From the NCBI GenBank assembly GCA_964035545.1, contig OZ037765.1, positions 32,487,004 to 32,551,003 on the forward strand: a stretch of DNA of 64,000 nt. The letters are read 5' to 3'. Both the position numbers and the translations under genes were made by a program. Positions 1-12,814 of this stretch are shown in pieces; position 1 is the first letter of the stretch, and every line of letters starts with the position of its first letter. The notes under the pieces are model-generated. The model had not been told where the DNA came from and searched no databases. It worked only from the letters and a program-made list of their open reading frames with translations. Source of the stretch: Bugula neritina (lineage: Eukaryota > Bryozoa > Gymnolaemata > Cheilostomatida > Bugulidae).

Positions 1-346
1 TATGACAAAACAATAAAATAGTTTACAAGAAGACTAGAAAATACATATCAAAATAGTAATAAATACAAAAATCAAACTTGAGCAATCTTGTAATGCGTTT
101 GCATACATTGCATGAATAGAAAATACTCTTCAGTGCACTTTTGTAGCAAGGTGTTCATTCACATTGTGCCATAGCATTCTCATACCAACAGAGGTCTGCG
201 TGTATAGCCGTATATAGTGAATTATTAGTCATTTGGGATTTGAAAAATAAATCGTAGCTCACCATTTCTTTTGCATGCTCAACAATCAGCATTGCAATTG
301 GATAATGGTATTTTCACTCACTGAGTCTTGTTGGGCGAATTTTAAA
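1..346. other. 3' flank of the THEG-like gene, no gene seen
   Basis: AT-rich sequence downstream of the THEG-like stop codon. I see no convincing exon, repeat or RNA gene. It probably includes the 3' UTR of the minus-strand gene that ends at 347. Confidence 0.5.
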
Positions 347-2730
347 TTATCTTACGATAGGCTGGGCCAACTCACCTATTCGAGGTGGGCAATAAGCATT
401 TAGGGCTGTTCTACTGATGATGAAAGCGTGAGGGTTGAACTGAACGGAATCCATTGTCTGTCTTATAATAGGAACTGCCAACTCTTTGGTCCTGGAGCTA
501 GCCAATGCATTCTTAGCATTGCGAGTGACAACGCGAATTAATTTAGGGAGCTTTTCCGACCCGGCCCCATAATCAAAGTTGAAATGATAGCCTTCATATA
601 GAGGTTTACTTCTAGCTAGCTCAAGAGTACGCGGGGAAGCTGTGGCTTTTCTAGCATTACGAGACACCTAGAACCAGAAACATTAAAATAATAAATAAAA
701 TGTCTGATACATCCAGAAGTAAAGTTTTCAGCGCTACTAGTTCTTTGTTTGCATCTTAAGTTGCCATGACAACGAAGACTGTGGGCAGTTAGCTTTATGC
801 TTCAAAAGGTAAAAATAAGTTTAGCCGTAAAACAAATATGCTTTTGCCCACTATAATCATTGCTGAACGCAGTTTTTTCAGGCCTGAGCGCATACATGGC
901 TCACACAAAATTTACCGAAAATATACCAACACATCTTCAAAAAAAATGCTGAAAACTTATTATAAGATGCTGGTGCTATAGTTGTTGTACGTATGGAAGT
1001 GTAAACCCACTGGTGGTTGTCTACCAGCTTTTCTTACCTCCCAGAGAGCCTCTCGGAATAGTTTATCAGACCTTTCCTTTGCTTTAGCCAACTCGTCTAC
1101 ACGATCTGAACACCTGGCAGACTTAGCTCCAGGAGCTAGGAGATTGGGTAAGGGACGCTCTGGCTGGTAGTCACTGTGATACTCCTTGTGTCTAGCTAGA
1201 GTGTTGGTCTTCGGTCTTTCTTCAGCTGATTGCGCTGCACTGCCTACTGGCCAAATTGGACTCTCTCGTCCACAACTGTACGTGTATTGATCTCTAGAAA
1301 TATTATATGCAAATGCGGATGATTTCTAAAGTGTTAAAGCAGCACACGGAGTTTTGTGTGTTGAGGCTTGAAAGATGCTTGGCTCTAACTTGAAATATTG
1401 CATCAAAAATGTTGATGTTTGCTCAACTTAGGTTTACATGATTTATAAACTTTAATTTGATGCTTGGGTACAAATTTTACAATCAAACAACTTTTCAAAC
1501 AATACACTCAACCAGAACTAGCCTCTTCACAAAACCTACAGCTGGATAGCTTGGTGTTACCATGACAACTGGTATAAGCTACAGACCATAAGAGTATTTT
1601 TATGAACCACTTAGTAGCTTTGAATAGACTTCAATACACTTCTTGCATAATTGTGATTTTTGTACAGCTCAGTTTTCTGTCGGTCAATTATTTTATACTC
1701 TGAATTACTAAACAGAATTATTGAGCAAATCAGCGCCTGACTTATAATTTGAAATAATTTAGTGCATTATAAGCAGTTATTTAATTTAAATATGGCCATA
1801 TCTAGTTCGTGAATCTAGATCTAGTTAAAGTTGCACTATCAATCAATAATTTTCCAATTTCTTTCAGTTATACATGTATAATAATAACTTATATATGAGA
1901 TATCATGGCTCCAAGCACACATCTGTTAGTGTTGTGCAATAATTCTCATCATTATTGACTTTCTAATTGCTACTTTTGCTCTACCTGGTTTTACTAAATT
2001 TAGATGCCTAGTATCAGAATGTATAACATCTTTATAACTAATAGTATGTTATATGTGCAAATTTTAGCGCAGCTTGATTTATCTTACTAATTTCACCATC
2101 TTAGTCTGAAGCGTGTGTTGGTCCACCCAGCATTGAAAACCACAAATACTTATAAAGTATTACAAGCTAAGCACCCTGCAAATATGCATGCAGTGAAGCA
2201 TATTTATCCCTCCCCCTCCCCCCACCTACAATCAGTTCTATCTATAGACATACTTGTGAGGTCTGTCTCTGAACTGCTGTACAGGTTCCTTAGGAGTGGC
2301 CAGTTGCTCCAGTCTCGGTGTACAGGCAGCTGTTTTTGCTCTGTCAGCTACTAAACTGATTTGTGAATCTCTCCCACAACTGTAGTAATACTGTGACCTG
2401 TAATATACATTGTAATACTGTAGTGATTCTGTGATCTGTAATATACATTGTAATACTGTAGTAGTACTGTGACCTGTAATATATATACATATATACATTG
2501 TGGTACTGTGGTTATACAGTAATACATATAATACAGACAGTGCTATAATATTTACCTGCTGATATTTTCTTGTTTGTCTGTCTTGGCCTTCGCTAAAGTC
2601 TCAATCCTAGCAGAGGCTGTGGCTCTCTTTGCGGCATCTGTGGGCGGAGTCAGCATTTCCTGTGTTCCCCATTTCGCAATAGCCCTGTCAGGAGTCATGA
2701 GTCTCGAGTTACAAAATGCAGGTAAAAACA

Positions 2731-2761
<31 letters not shown>

Positions 2762-5751
2762 TGTTAAATATTACTAGCTCACAACTATTTGTAATCTAAT
2801 TAAATTTCTTTTTAAATAATTAATGTAATCATAACTTACCCTTTACCATTCACCCATTTCGTCTGCCTGTAATGATAAATCTTTGGTCTAGAGAGGTATT
2901 GATATCTGGTTGCTTCAGCACCTTTGAGACTTTCCTCTTCTGCCCTTTGCCCTTCACCATATCCTCTGCCGTCTGCAAGGTTATACAGCAGACGATGATC
3001 TATCTATTGCATCATCAATTGCTAAGGGTCACTCACTTACTAGCACCACACTTGGGAATAACTTACCTTCAAATTAGAGGCTAAACAAACTAAACCCTGA
3101 ACAACATCATCAATCCATTGTAAACAAAATAATATTAGAATTATAAATCTCATGGGTATCTAACAAGATTTTATGAGAGTTCTTTAATTGTTCCTAATCT
3201 ATAACCTCCTGATTATTTAGATACATTATATAAACAGAATTTTCATTAAAGTACTGGCTTCAAACAGATCCAGTTTTCCCATAATTATAATTTCTTAATG
3301 CTACGTGCATACACACACATATACTGTTGAATATCTAATTTTTAATTTGAATAATAATTCTTTATCATATACTAGCTCTGTGCAAATGTTAAAATAGAAC
3401 TGAACATATAAACAAGAAAAACAGAGAGTGAGAGATGCTGAGGTGTATAGAAGCAATATGGATGAATTGCTAGCAACACTGACATAAATAACTTGTCAGT
3501 CTTCAGAAGAAATGCTAAGCAAACTGGCTTACGTAACAATGTTCTCATATAACAGCATCTTATCTACTGCCAGGAAAATTTCCAACTATACTTAATCTTT
3601 TCACCTTGTTTAATTTATAAGTTCAGACTTTGTAAATAAACATATTACATACATAAATTATAATATTGTAAAGCACGTTATGGCATGTCAAAAGATCTAG
3701 TTGAGTAAGGATTTCTACTTATATACTGAATCAAGTACATTTAGGATTATAGATGCTGTAGTGGAGAAATTCTAACAGGATTATGCAGCTGTTAGTTTTT
3801 TTTAATAAGTTTTAGGTTGAAATTCTTTTGAGAACATAACTCCTATTGCTATATTTCTATCTATAGGCACAGGTGTTACTCAATTTCTCCATTGCTGCAC
3901 CTATACCTCACAAAGCCAGGGGGCTAGTATATAAAAAAATGTAAACGCAGAACAAATTCATCCCTTAACCATCATCTATTTTAGTTTCTCCTCAATAAAA
4001 GTTATGCGATGCTGGGGTTACCCGGTATCCCCAGTAGTATAATGAGCAGCACCCGGCATTGCAAGTTGGAAAAATGAGGCTCAACTTTTGGTAGGGGCAG
4101 TTAGCTATTTTGGCCCTGAAGTCTAGACTAAGTAATCTAATTTTAGAACATAACTTAATGCGAGCACTGGATTGATTTTCAAACTTGAATTTGTATGAAT
4201 TTGACCACCAGTAAGCAGCATTCATTTCACTGGCAGCGTTGGCTGAGCAAATAAAAAGTGTTCAAACTGATCAACAGAAGTTAATGGGTGCTGCTGTTGT
4301 TTGAGCCGTAGATAATACCGACTGACTTGACTATACAAATACATTAATGTGAAAGATTTGTAAGCCATCAATTGCCATCTATTTGATTAACAATTGAGAA
4401 TGAATCGGCTGTTTGACTGAGTGCACTTTAATCACCGAAGCAGACGGATTTAATTCTGTTTAGTAAAGACTAATTAGATAATCATTTCAATTAATCTTAG
4501 ATTAAATTTATTGAAGGTGTAGTTTTCTAAATTATAAATGTGTGCACGTGCAAGTAGTCTGAAAGTTATTGCTCATTTAAACTAGATTGATTGACATGCA
4601 GTGCCTTGGTATTTACAATTTATACACACAAACTACAGCACAAATTCTAGCCACACCTAAAAGCCAAGAGACTGTTTGATGAATTTTTTTATATTTCTTT
4701 CAATTTATCCATTTTCTTTTGCCTGGTTTAACAAGACACCTTTGTTAAATAGGCAAAGATTTCAAAAGCTCTTTTGCTGCTGTACAAAATAACGCTTTGA
4801 AATAGGTATATTGGTTTTTCAAAATAATTATTATTTAAAAGTTTTATTTTTACATTTTCATCATTTTATATGCTGTTTGTCTACCTAGTCATCTAAATGT
4901 TATGCTACTTGAATGAGTCAATAATTTGGATAATGTCAAAATTTCGTTTTACGGAATTCAAGAGAATAGAATTGTTTTTGTTAATACTTACCTATATTAT
5001 ATATTGTTTTTTGAATTTATATCAACATAGTCAGATCATATTGAAGTGCTCATGTACTTATAAACTGCAGCTATTTACTTGCTATAGAATTGTTTGAGTG
5101 CCTATAAGTTAGCTGTTGCCATCTCAAAAATCAGCTCAGATATCTTACTGTCTAGTCGTTTGAGAAAAAGAATATTTTCAGTTCTCTCTGTAGAAGCTAA
5201 TGTCAAGCAACTATTTTAAACATTTATGATGAGAAAAATGCACACTGCACTCCAACTAGTTTATAGCAGTGCGTAGTTATGCCAGTACTAGTGCAGTTTT
5301 TAACAGAAACAAATTTACATTTTTTCCACACCTTTCACACAACCTGCTTCTCCCACTATTGTTTATCAGATAGCTTTAGTTCTAAACAAACAATTTTTAA
5401 ACGTGAAAATTTTATCAGTTTGCAAAAAATGTCACCAGACTGTTCTTAAAAGTATAGAGTCGTGACTCTAAAACTACTTGAAACATTAAGGGTGACTCAA
5501 CGTGATTTTATAAGTACAAACTGCATAAGTCTATGTTTTGTGTTGAAACAGAAGTAGCATGTCATTCATATACCACTAGCTCTAGCTTGCAAAGTTGCCA
5601 CTTCATGTAAAATATAGCAACAATAGAAAATGTGGCAAAAATCCATAAAATTTAGTAAGCAAGCTTTAAAAAAATTCCATCAAACTTATAGATAAAACCT
5701 TCACTTGTTTAACTGCGCCATATAACAGAAATACATACCTTGTAGAGCCAT
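347..5751 (-). CDS. THEG: THEG-repeat sperm microtubule-associated-type protein, six exons
   Basis: Exons in transcription order: 5751-5739, 2972-2840, 2702-2556, 2379-2254, 1293-1038, 667-347. Phases agree at every junction and give about 331 aa. The protein repeats the THEG signature, an Ala/Thr-Ala-Ser-x-Arg-x-x-x-Leu-Ala core: ATASARIETLAKAK, AACTPRLEQLATPK, SDRVDELAKAK, ATASPRTLELARSK, ALASSRTKELAVP, YCPPRIGELAQP. In other animals THEG-family proteins are testis-enriched and associate with sperm flagellar microtubules; that role here is by family only. The first exon is only 13 nt (MALQ plus one base), chosen because its ATG, GTATGT donor and phase fit exon 2. The exon 3 acceptor is weak and sits near a CA microsatellite. 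The repeats from exon 3 onward are secure; the start is tentative. Confidence 0.8.
2380..2500. repeat. Minisatellite (about 38-bp unit) abutting a THEG 3' splice site
   Basis: About three copies of a 38-bp unit beginning CTGTAGTAATACTGTG on the plus strand start at the first intron base next to the acceptor of the 2254-2379 exon. On the gene strand each unit ends in a ...CTACAG-like acceptor, so the real acceptor is the last of a series of near copies. Confidence 0.8.
2740..2761. repeat. CA/TG microsatellite
   Basis: A run of about ten CA dinucleotides preceded by a short CG run, 38 bp upstream (gene strand) of a THEG exon acceptor. Confidence 0.9.
2973..5738 (-). other. Large first intron of the THEG-like gene
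   Basis: AT-rich sequence with no convincing coding exon on either strand. Open frames at 3992-4225 and 4897-5097 have no recognisable protein features or flanking splice sites. I see no clear transposon. Confidence 0.5.
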
Positions 5752-6948
5752 GTTGACTGTTTGCAGCTACTGTATGTGTCAGCAGACAGCCATGAGAGTC
5801 AAGTGACAGAATGTACTGCGGGCAGTGCCAGCTGTTGCTATGACTGTGTTAAGTGTTGGTGAACCAGAAAGCAGTGTATGCACTGCATTGAAGGCTGCAA
5901 TGTGATAGCAACAATTGTATTGAGCTTATCGATTAGTCAACTTAGCTATTGTTGTTATGTATTCATGCGGAGTATAACGACATGGAGTGTAAAACACTGA
6001 CTTCATTATGATATGTTTGAACTATATATAAAACATTAGACAATGCAAACAGATAATACCTAAATTATAATAGAGTACAACTATGTGCAAATAATATATA
6101 TTTATCATATATATGCTTTCTGTTTTATTGTAAACCGATATAAAGGAGGCAAGTTAACACTTGATGTGTCAAATTGCCTTAAGTGCTAATTTCAAACCCT
6201 TATAACATAGGAAAATATCCCATATAGGCCTATTGCGCATTCATGATAATATATATTCGCTTATTATATAGCGTTCTATAAATGTGGCTAAATAAACTAC
6301 AATTTCACCCTCCTTCATATGTAGTTTAAAGAGTAAAGGAAAGACAAAGTTTGTACAATTCTACTGGCTTAGATCAATCATGAACCTTTGAAGACTGTGA
6401 CAGCAATTAATGGTTTGAAACTTTTGGGCATTATGTATGCTAAGTTGTAAAGTTAATCTTGAATGTTGAAAGTTGCTGATAATTTGTATTTTTTTTGCGT
6501 AATTAGAAAACTTGAAGCTAACTTTTTTCTAACAAACATGTTTCACATGCCACATCCTTTCATCAAAATCAAGTTAATTTCTGCCTTACCAACATATTGT
6601 TGCTATCTTCTCACTAAATGAAGTATTATACATTATAAGATATTTGATTGCAGTGAAAATAATATAAAATTATTGATTAAAGAAGTCTTAGGAAATACTT
6701 CATACCACCAAAGAGACATGCATTGACCTCAAAAGAACAAAACAGTAGTTAAAGGTGAATGTGTATTATTTCACATTGATACAAAGTTATATCTTCAAAA
6801 ACATTTTAAAAAATGGTTGAAATATACAAAATAACATCAAAACACTTTAAGTTTACTGTAGACTAGTATAAGAAAATACAATATTCAATAATTTCTCATC
6901 CAAATCTAAGAGATTAAAATACACTAATTAAAACGATTCAGCAACTCA
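5752..6948. other. Intergenic region between NAF1 3' end and THEG-like 5' end
   Basis: It should contain the THEG-like promoter (just above 5751) and the NAF1 3' UTR (below 6949). I see no TATA box at a convincing distance, and no other gene or repeat. Confidence 0.4.
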
Positions 6949-9900
6949 TCATTGAGTGCCATCGGGTGGGGGAGGAGTGTTATAGTCAGCTTGTTGAACG
7001 TGTCTTGTATCAACAAATGTGGGAGGTTTAGGGGGCGTCTCACAGTAATACTGACTATCTTGCTGGGTCCACGAGCTACCATAAGAGGACCAGTCATAGT
7101 TATAGTAGGGAGCAGACCACCTCGGCATAGCCTGAGGTCTCCACGCACTACCACTAGCAGAGTACGGGTGCCAGTAGTGACCCCCCATGTTGGGTGGTGG
7201 TGCAGGGTAGCAAGGTGGTCCGGAGAACGTATTGTGAGGTGCCATCGGACGAGCCCCAGGGTGATGACTCATTGCAGCAGGACGGGGCGTTCTGTGAGCT
7301 CCCCTACAATAGTTGATAGAAAGTGGATAAATTACTGGGTGCAGTAAAAACAAACCAAAAGGATAATTCACAGATATTGGATCTTGGCAAGTCAATCTTG
7401 CAACTATGAAGACATGAGGTCATGATGAGGGAAAATGGTGAAGGCACATTATGAGGAAACATGAAGAGGAAACTAACACAAAATTTGAGTAAAATATTTC
7501 TATACATGTGAACTTCCTGGGACTAATGTTTACTATACAACACACGAGATGAACTGAAGAGTAGCTATATAGTCTAGTGGCTTACACTAGATCTATGTTG
7601 CTTGCAACTACAACTCATAAAATTCAGAACGCTAAATGCTTGCAGTTGTTTCGCCTTAGGCAGAGTTACCGCAACCAAATTTACAGAAAAGCACTCTTCA
7701 GAAAATAGGGAGGAGAAAACTCTAAGCCAATTAGTAGGAGAGCTCAGTGAGCAGTTAGTGAATGCTTAGAAGTCAGAGATTCCTACCGATGTGAGGGGCG
7801 GTGGAAAGGGACGTCTGAATGACGCGATTTCTTGAAGTTGTCTCCTTCTTCTGTATTTTCCACGTTTGGTTTTCTATTTTTAGACCGCAGTTTAGCTTTA
7901 GCGTTGCGCTCTTGTTCATCATCAGAGTAGTCGATATGCTGCAGTATTACCACAAAATACAGAAGAGTGTGACATTATGCATTGTCACATATTCCATGTC
8001 ACATATTCAAAATGTCACAATTCATATAATATGGAGAATATATTACCTTGACAATATACTCAAATGATAGAATAGATCAGAATTTAGTGGTAATACACTG
8101 TAAGCTAATGCAGCAGATACTATACAACAGTATAATACAGTATAATAATGTAATAACACAGTATAATGGTGCAATAATACAGTATAATAATGTAATAATA
8201 CAGTGTAATAATGTAATAATACAGTGTAATAATACAGTGTAATAATACAGTATAATAATGTAATAATACAGTGTAATAATGTAATAATACAGTATAATAA
8301 TGTAATAATACAGTATAATAATGTAATAATACAGTGTAATAATGTAATAATACAGTATAATAATGTAATAATACAGTGTAATAATGTTATAATACAGTGT
8401 AATAATGTTATAATACAGTGTAATAATGTAATAATACAGGGTGATAATGTAACAATACAGTATAATAATGTGATAATACAGTGTAATAAGGTAATAATAC
8501 CTGTTCAGGAGGCTCGTGATTTTCCTTCCAGGATGCATCAGATCCTTTCCTAAACAGACAGCAGGTAAACAGTAAATACTCAAATACTTGTGACAATTTT
8601 GTGAAAAATACAGCAGGTAAGGTCGGTCATCATAAAAACAAAAATGTGATAAAATTTCTTGGATAGAAATAAACAAGTGTCCAACACGTCTACAGGGAGT
8701 TTGGGTCAAGAAATAGGCTTGTTTGTATGATTGCTAACTACTTAGTAAACTAAGTACTTTGGTTTTTAAAAAAACATTTCGCTTTGTACAGAAATGTACT
8801 AATGTGTCCTTCACACCACAATGTTTAACATACAGTAGAATAGAGGTCCAGGCAAACATAAGTTGAGAATAATGAGAAATTGATAGTGAAATAGAAAGCT
8901 AAATAACTAAATATGAAACTGGCAAGTTGACAATACACTACAACAACCTAGTTAGTATTTGTGCAGTATTTCAAACAAACTGATAGCGAATAATAACTTT
9001 CAACAATGAATCATAATAATCAATAATATACTTATAATAAAATTGATTGAGAAGTCAACTAGAGCTACAACTGGGGTCAAGAGAGAGAGATTAGTGACCA
9101 CAGTGACCACAGAAACTGAATCTAAATAGTTTGTGAAGCTGAAACAGAATAGCTTTGTGTGAGCTGGTTTTACCACCATTCACATATCTGTATATGGAGA
9201 AGAACTAGCAAACCTCACTGGTTAGCTGGAAAGGCTTTCCCAGCACATATTAAACTACACAGATAGGACAACTCACACAGTCCTCAGTCGATCCACAAAC
9301 ACATAAGTGGTGAGAGATCTCTCCTCTTTTGGTGCATAAAATATCGTCTGTGTGACCTTGACATCAGAGACATTGATGTCTTCTACACTGTTGTACCGTA
9401 TGCTATAGAATGGGGAAATCACTGGACCGAATGTCTCAAAGACCTGTGCAACAGAAACTATAATAATAGCTACAACTTAAAATCAAATGGATTTTCTCAC
9501 AAAACACAGATTAAAAACTAGATATAACATCAGCGCAAGTCAATATTATAGCTAGAGATGGCACTAGAAAGGCTTAAAACTCAGGATAAAAAGGAGGCAA
9601 GTAAAGCCAATAATTAAAATTTGTATAAACTTCAACATTTGAGTTGAAAAACAGTTTATTATGTGAGTCCAGTATCGAAAATCAATCCAAACTGAATGAC
9701 CTTAGATATGTGCAGCTTCCACCATATTAAATTCATATTTACAGTTGATATCCAGAATTTACTGCACAATAGATAGCTTGAGTAACTAAATGAGAGCTAA
9801 GAAAACAATTTTGGGCTAAAATAAATTGTTTACATTTATTGCAATTACAAAGAAGCATTGAAGGGAACATACCTTGCCCACACACTTCCTCTCCACACTA

Positions 9901-11305
9901 AAGAGTGCTGTGTCTTCATCTAAAGCTGGCGTGCCAGGATTAGCTTTGATAATAACTGAATTAGAAAAGAAGCAAAATTTAATTTATGGTTGGATATAAT
10001 ATTACTTATACGTAAATTATGAATTGACACTCATAAAACAGAAAATGGAAATAAAAAACACTGTGTTTCATAACATACTAAAATTACATAAGCAAATTAT
10101 TTTGAATAAAAGTTCTAAAAGGCATATTATTTATATTTGAAAAATTGATATGAATACAACTATTTTATATCTGAGTAAAAATTTGTAATCAGTACCTAGA
10201 CAGTCAATGATGCTCATCACTACTCCCAATTCCACTAATTCCACATTCTCATCTATGGCTATCTTTAAATCTTCAATAGGTGGCAGATCATAGAGAGTAA
10301 TCTCCCCTGGCACTGTAGGGCCAACCTTAGTCTTGATAGGTTCGTCGCTGTAAATGTATAATAGGAAAGCAAAGATAACACAGTTCCAGTGAGCTTGGGA
10401 TAAGAAATACTTCAAATTTTATTTGAGACTAGTTTAAAATTAAAGGCAAAGATATTTTCACAGATCAGTCAAACATAATCTCAACATAACTGTGAAAATA
10501 CTGTCAGTACAGCTAATTTTTTAAACACTTACAGTACGTCTGTGACCTCAACCTTTATGTTTAACTCAACCACTGGGCTCTCATCTTCACTGGTTGATGA
10601 AGACTCTACATCTGAGACATCATCTTGCTCTTGCTGCTGCATTTCACTAAACGACTGCAAGTCACTAGTTGCTAGTGATGAAGGCGCAACCTTCTCATTT
10701 ACAGATGAGTCTATTGTTTTAGATGGAGGTTTGTCAGAACTACCACAGTCAGATTGCATCGGTTCTTGCATACTGGTACAACTTATATTTGAAGCATCTC
10801 CAGCTACTACATTTAGAGTGCTTGTATTGCTGACGTGGCTGTTAGTTGCACTAACGCTATCAGACAAAGGTTTTTCATCAGTAACAGTAGACTGATAGAC
10901 TTGATCTGTCTTTTGCATATCAACGGTAAAACTGGTTACTGAAGGCTGTTCTGGTGATGCAGACTGCTCCATGTGTGAAGCCGAAACATCAGCTGGTTTT
11001 GAAGGTTGAGAAGTGTCATTGGTAACCTCTGGTGCTGAGAGCATGCTTATTGAAGTGCTTGCGTTATCAGATGCTAGTGAATGTTTGAAACAGTCTTTAT
11101 CGTCTTTGGGTGATTCTTGACAATTATCACTTTGTGTGGTTTTTGTAACAGAAGACATATTCAGTGTGCAAGAAGCAGATTCCTGTGTTTCACCAGCTAC
11201 TGAAGTTAACAACTCACCGACTACATGTGTAACCTCCGCATGACAATCCTGCTCAGTTACTAAGGGGTCGGGTGAATTTGTTGAAGAATTGCTTTTTAAA
11301 GACAT
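6949..11305 (-). CDS. NAF1: H/ACA ribonucleoprotein assembly factor NAF1, seven exons
   Basis: Exons in transcription order: 11305-10533, 10347-10196, 9955-9873, 9443-9277, 8549-8501, 7938-7787, 7303-6949. All phases agree, giving about 576 aa. Residues about 1-255 are a Ser/Thr/acidic low-complexity region. The Gar1/Naf1 core follows (PPIEDLKIAIDENVELVELG, then ANPGTPALDEDTALFSVERK, VFETFGPVISPFYSIRYN and YAPKEERSLTTYVFVDRLR). After it come GSDASWKENHEPPEQ, an acidic-basic segment (DYSDDEQERNAKAK) and a Pro/Tyr/Trp-rich tail. NAF1 binds dyskerin and loads H/ACA snoRNAs, scaRNAs and telomerase RNA in the nucleus before GAR1 replaces it. The start at 11305 follows an acceptor-like site near 11332, suggesting a non-coding upstream exon. 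It is divergent from PKMYT1. Confidence 0.93.
8105..8500. repeat. 21-bp minisatellite starting at a NAF1 5' splice site
   Basis: On the gene strand the intron after the 8549-8501 exon begins GTATTATTAC, and this is the start of a roughly 21-bp unit (GTATTATTACATTATTACAC...) repeated through about 400 bp with TAC/TAT variation. Most copies repeat the donor-like GTATTATTAC. The translated Tyr/Ile-rich open frames over this region are repeat artefacts. Confidence 0.85.
8550..9276 (-). other. NAF1 intron 4, nothing notable
   Basis: AT-rich intronic sequence between the 9443-9277 and 8549-8501 exons. No repeat or nested gene is evident. The shorter NAF1 introns at 9444-9872 and 9956-10195 are likewise featureless. 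Confidence 0.5.
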
Positions 11306-12814
11306 TATTATAACTTGAAAACCACAGATCACCTAAAAGTTAAGAATAAGTACAGATAAAATAATACTAACAGAGACACCAACAAGCTCTGAATTTTTAT
11401 TTTTGACACTTGAAAAAATTAAGAACTGATAACAATCACAATGTCAATTGGATTTCGAGCTGTAAATTTAGCTTTGAGATGTGGCAAATCATAAATTCAA
11501 ATAGTAATAATTATAATAAGTTGTCTAAAATTTTAGCTTTATTTCTACTTTTACTTTTAGCCTTTAAGTTTAAGTTTAGCCAAGTCTAACTTTGAAAAAG
11601 AATCATAATGTAAACATTATGATTATTATTATGATTATCACTATGATAATCATTATGATTATCATTGTGATGATGAGTTCATCATTATCCAATTGAATTC
11701 CATATCATTGCCGTTATCATTGTGATTATTAATATTAACTTTAATTTATATGTAAACCAATATCAATTATTATAATATAAATATCAATAATCAATACGAA
11801 TATGAATTAGAATAACAAATATTCATTCATTCATTATTCATTTATTGTCAACTGACAGCGACTGAGTGATACTGATACCAAAACTAATACTTATAGTTAT
11901 ACTAATACTAATAGTAATACTAATAGTAATACTAATACTAATAGTAATACTAATAGTATTACTATTACTATTAGTATTAGTTTTGGTATTAGTACTATTA
12001 ATCATAATGCTAATACTAAGCTTAAGCTAATAGCAATACCTCTGTTACTATTAGTATTTAACTTACTTTTACACCTCTAACTGTTAGTTATTAGTATTAT
12101 AAGCGTTTGTACTAATAAAAATATTACTCAAGTCGTAATGATAATGAATATGATTATCATAATATTGCAAAAGGGCATGCTGTTTTGCAAATAAAAATAA
12201 TTGAACCTCTTTAAATAGTTAAGGTTCCATCGCTATTAGCTAATTATGAGCATTGAAATCGTTATTTATCGGATTTAGATCATTGCTAACAGTAACGTTT
12301 CCATCGTTCGAAGGCTAAACTCTCACTCCATGACCTTAGTAGAATGAATAAATTTATAAGCAGCTCCGAGTTGGTAGTGAATGAGTGCAATAGTTTGGGA
12401 TTCTAGAGTGTAAAGTTGGGGGTCTCAATAGCTGCCAACTTTAAAATCAAGAACTTTAGACTATAACACCCATTCACTATTCACTTGGAGCTGCTTATAA
12501 AAACTACTCTTTGAGACTGTTCTCTGATTTGTCAACGAGGTGCAATTTTAACCGCTAGGGTTATCTTCTTTATATTTTTTTGCAAATTTTCGGCGGTAAA
12601 CGATAACAATAAGACCTTTCTACTTTTCAGCGAACCCATGCTTTTAATTCGGGTTTTTAATTTACCGTTAAAAACAAAAACAAAGTTTCTCAGTTCAACT
12701 CCAAGTCCATGTGATGGTGTTTGCTATTTACTTTGACTCTAGTGTTATATTTAGTCGTAGATATTAATTATTTAATGAATTGGCAACGTCGTATTTGGCA
12801 AAATTTTGTTTATA
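11306..12814. promoter_or_regulatory. Divergent intergenic region between NAF1 and PKMYT1
   Basis: Both flanking genes are transcribed outward, so their promoters lie here. The region holds an ATGATTATC-type low-complexity stretch (11620-11700), a self-complementary ACTAAT/ATTAGT array (11880-12060), and a similar AAGCAGCTC-type sequence in inverted orientation near 12355-12375 and 12485-12500. I cannot point to a core promoter element with confidence. Confidence 0.4.
11880..12060. repeat. ACTAATAGTAAT-type simple array with hairpin symmetry
   Basis: Interspersed ACTAAT, AGTAAT and complementary ATTACT, ATTAGT words. The left half is rich in ACTAATAGTAAT and the right half in its reverse complement, so the array could fold back around about 11955. 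Related arrays lie at 13010-13430 and 50030-50660. Confidence 0.75.
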
